The translations under genes were made by a program, and so were the position numbers. The notes beneath the pieces are model-generated. The model searched no databases and had not been told where the DNA came from. It worked only from the letters and a program-made list of their open reading frames with translations. From positions 17,413,501-17,477,500 of the forward strand of contig NC_066837.1 in NCBI RefSeq assembly GCF_001640805.2: a DNA stretch of 64,000 bases, given 5' to 3'. The DNA is from Lates calcarifer (taxonomy: Eukaryota > Chordata > Actinopteri > Centropomidae). Of the stretch, positions 63,888 through 64,000 are shown piece by piece. The number at the start of each line of letters is the position of its first letter. The first letter of the stretch is position 1.

Positions 63888-64000
63888 ATGGTCTCTCCCA
63901 CCATGAAAGCGGTGGTGGATGCTGTATGGGCAGTGTGGAGCATCGGGGCCTCCATCTATGACTACATCCACACCAACGCCATGGAGGAGCGCATCCACGC
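63888..64000 (+). CDS. Start of an unidentified protein gene, 3' cut by the window edge
   Basis: A pyrimidine-rich tract and TTTGTAG give a good splice acceptor with an exon beginning at 63829. In-frame TAA at 63843-63845 precedes ATG at 63888, so the exon carries the 5' UTR and the start. A second in-frame ATG at 63903 sits in a better context (CCCACCATGA). The frame stays open to the window end and reads MVSPTMKAVVDAVWAVWSIG, continuing with a Tyr/Asp/His-containing segment (YDYIHTNAMEERIHA). The N-terminal half is hydrophobic and Trp-rich, suggesting a membrane-inserted or amphipathic helix. Codon use is GC-rich and gene-like (GCC, ATC, CAC, GAG). I do not recognise the family; no function is assigned. 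Confidence 0.55.
   Translation, partial: MVSPTMKAVVDAVWAVWSIGASIYDYIHTNAMEERIH

Noticed and set aside
63670..63888. 72-residue minus-strand frame overlapping the last exon
   Set aside because: It is antisense to the better supported plus-strand exon and has no domain.

Overview
The window is vertebrate nuclear DNA, almost certainly from a ray-finned (teleost, probably percomorph) fish. The evidence is intron-split genes with GT-AG boundaries, roughly 15 long (CA)n/(TG)n microsatellites, and many diverged copies of short interspersed repeats that I recognise as typical of teleost genomes. There are no bacterial-style genes, operons, CRISPR arrays or tRNA/rRNA genes that I can support.

Layout, left to right. 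(1) 57-5256, plus strand: the last seven coding exons of a class II Rab11-family interacting protein, best called rab11fip4, ending in an almost perfectly canonical Rab11-binding domain, with a long 3' UTR to about 7.65 kb. (2) About 8.7-12.0 kb, plus strand: a small gene of one probable non-coding and three coding exons encoding a 262-residue protein. I identify it as the fish counterpart of COPRS (coordinator of PRMT5) from its C-terminal motifs and its position beside rab11fip4. (3) 12-56.8 kb: a gene desert of about 45 kb, filled with microsatellites, low-complexity tracts and old mobile-element remnants (fold-back elements, MITEs, a nested insertion). I found no convincing protein gene in it. 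(4) 56.8-59.7 kb, minus strand: two microRNA hairpins, mir-365 and mir-193a, with both arms matching the vertebrate families; the cluster is transcribed right to left. (5) 59.8-61.1 kb: a GC- and CpG-rich block immediately upstream (in transcription sense) of mir-193a, the best candidate promoter of the pri-miRNA. (6) 63.83-64.0 kb, plus strand: the start of another protein gene, cut by the window edge and not recognised.

The main result is the gene order. From general knowledge of the human map, 17q11.2 reads RAB11FIP4(+) - MIR193A(+) - MIR365B(+) - COPRS(-). Here the order is rab11fip4(+) - coprs(+) - mir-365(-) - mir-193a(-), which is what one inversion of the miR-193a-miR-365-COPRS block gives. 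This shared neighbourhood supports all four identifications together and shows a microRNA cluster kept near the same genes while its orientation changed. The two miRNAs probably come from one primary transcript. Rab11FIP4 acts in endosome recycling and COPRS in nuclear arginine methylation, so nothing indicates a joint pathway; the linkage may reflect shared regulatory DNA in the desert or simple conserved synteny.
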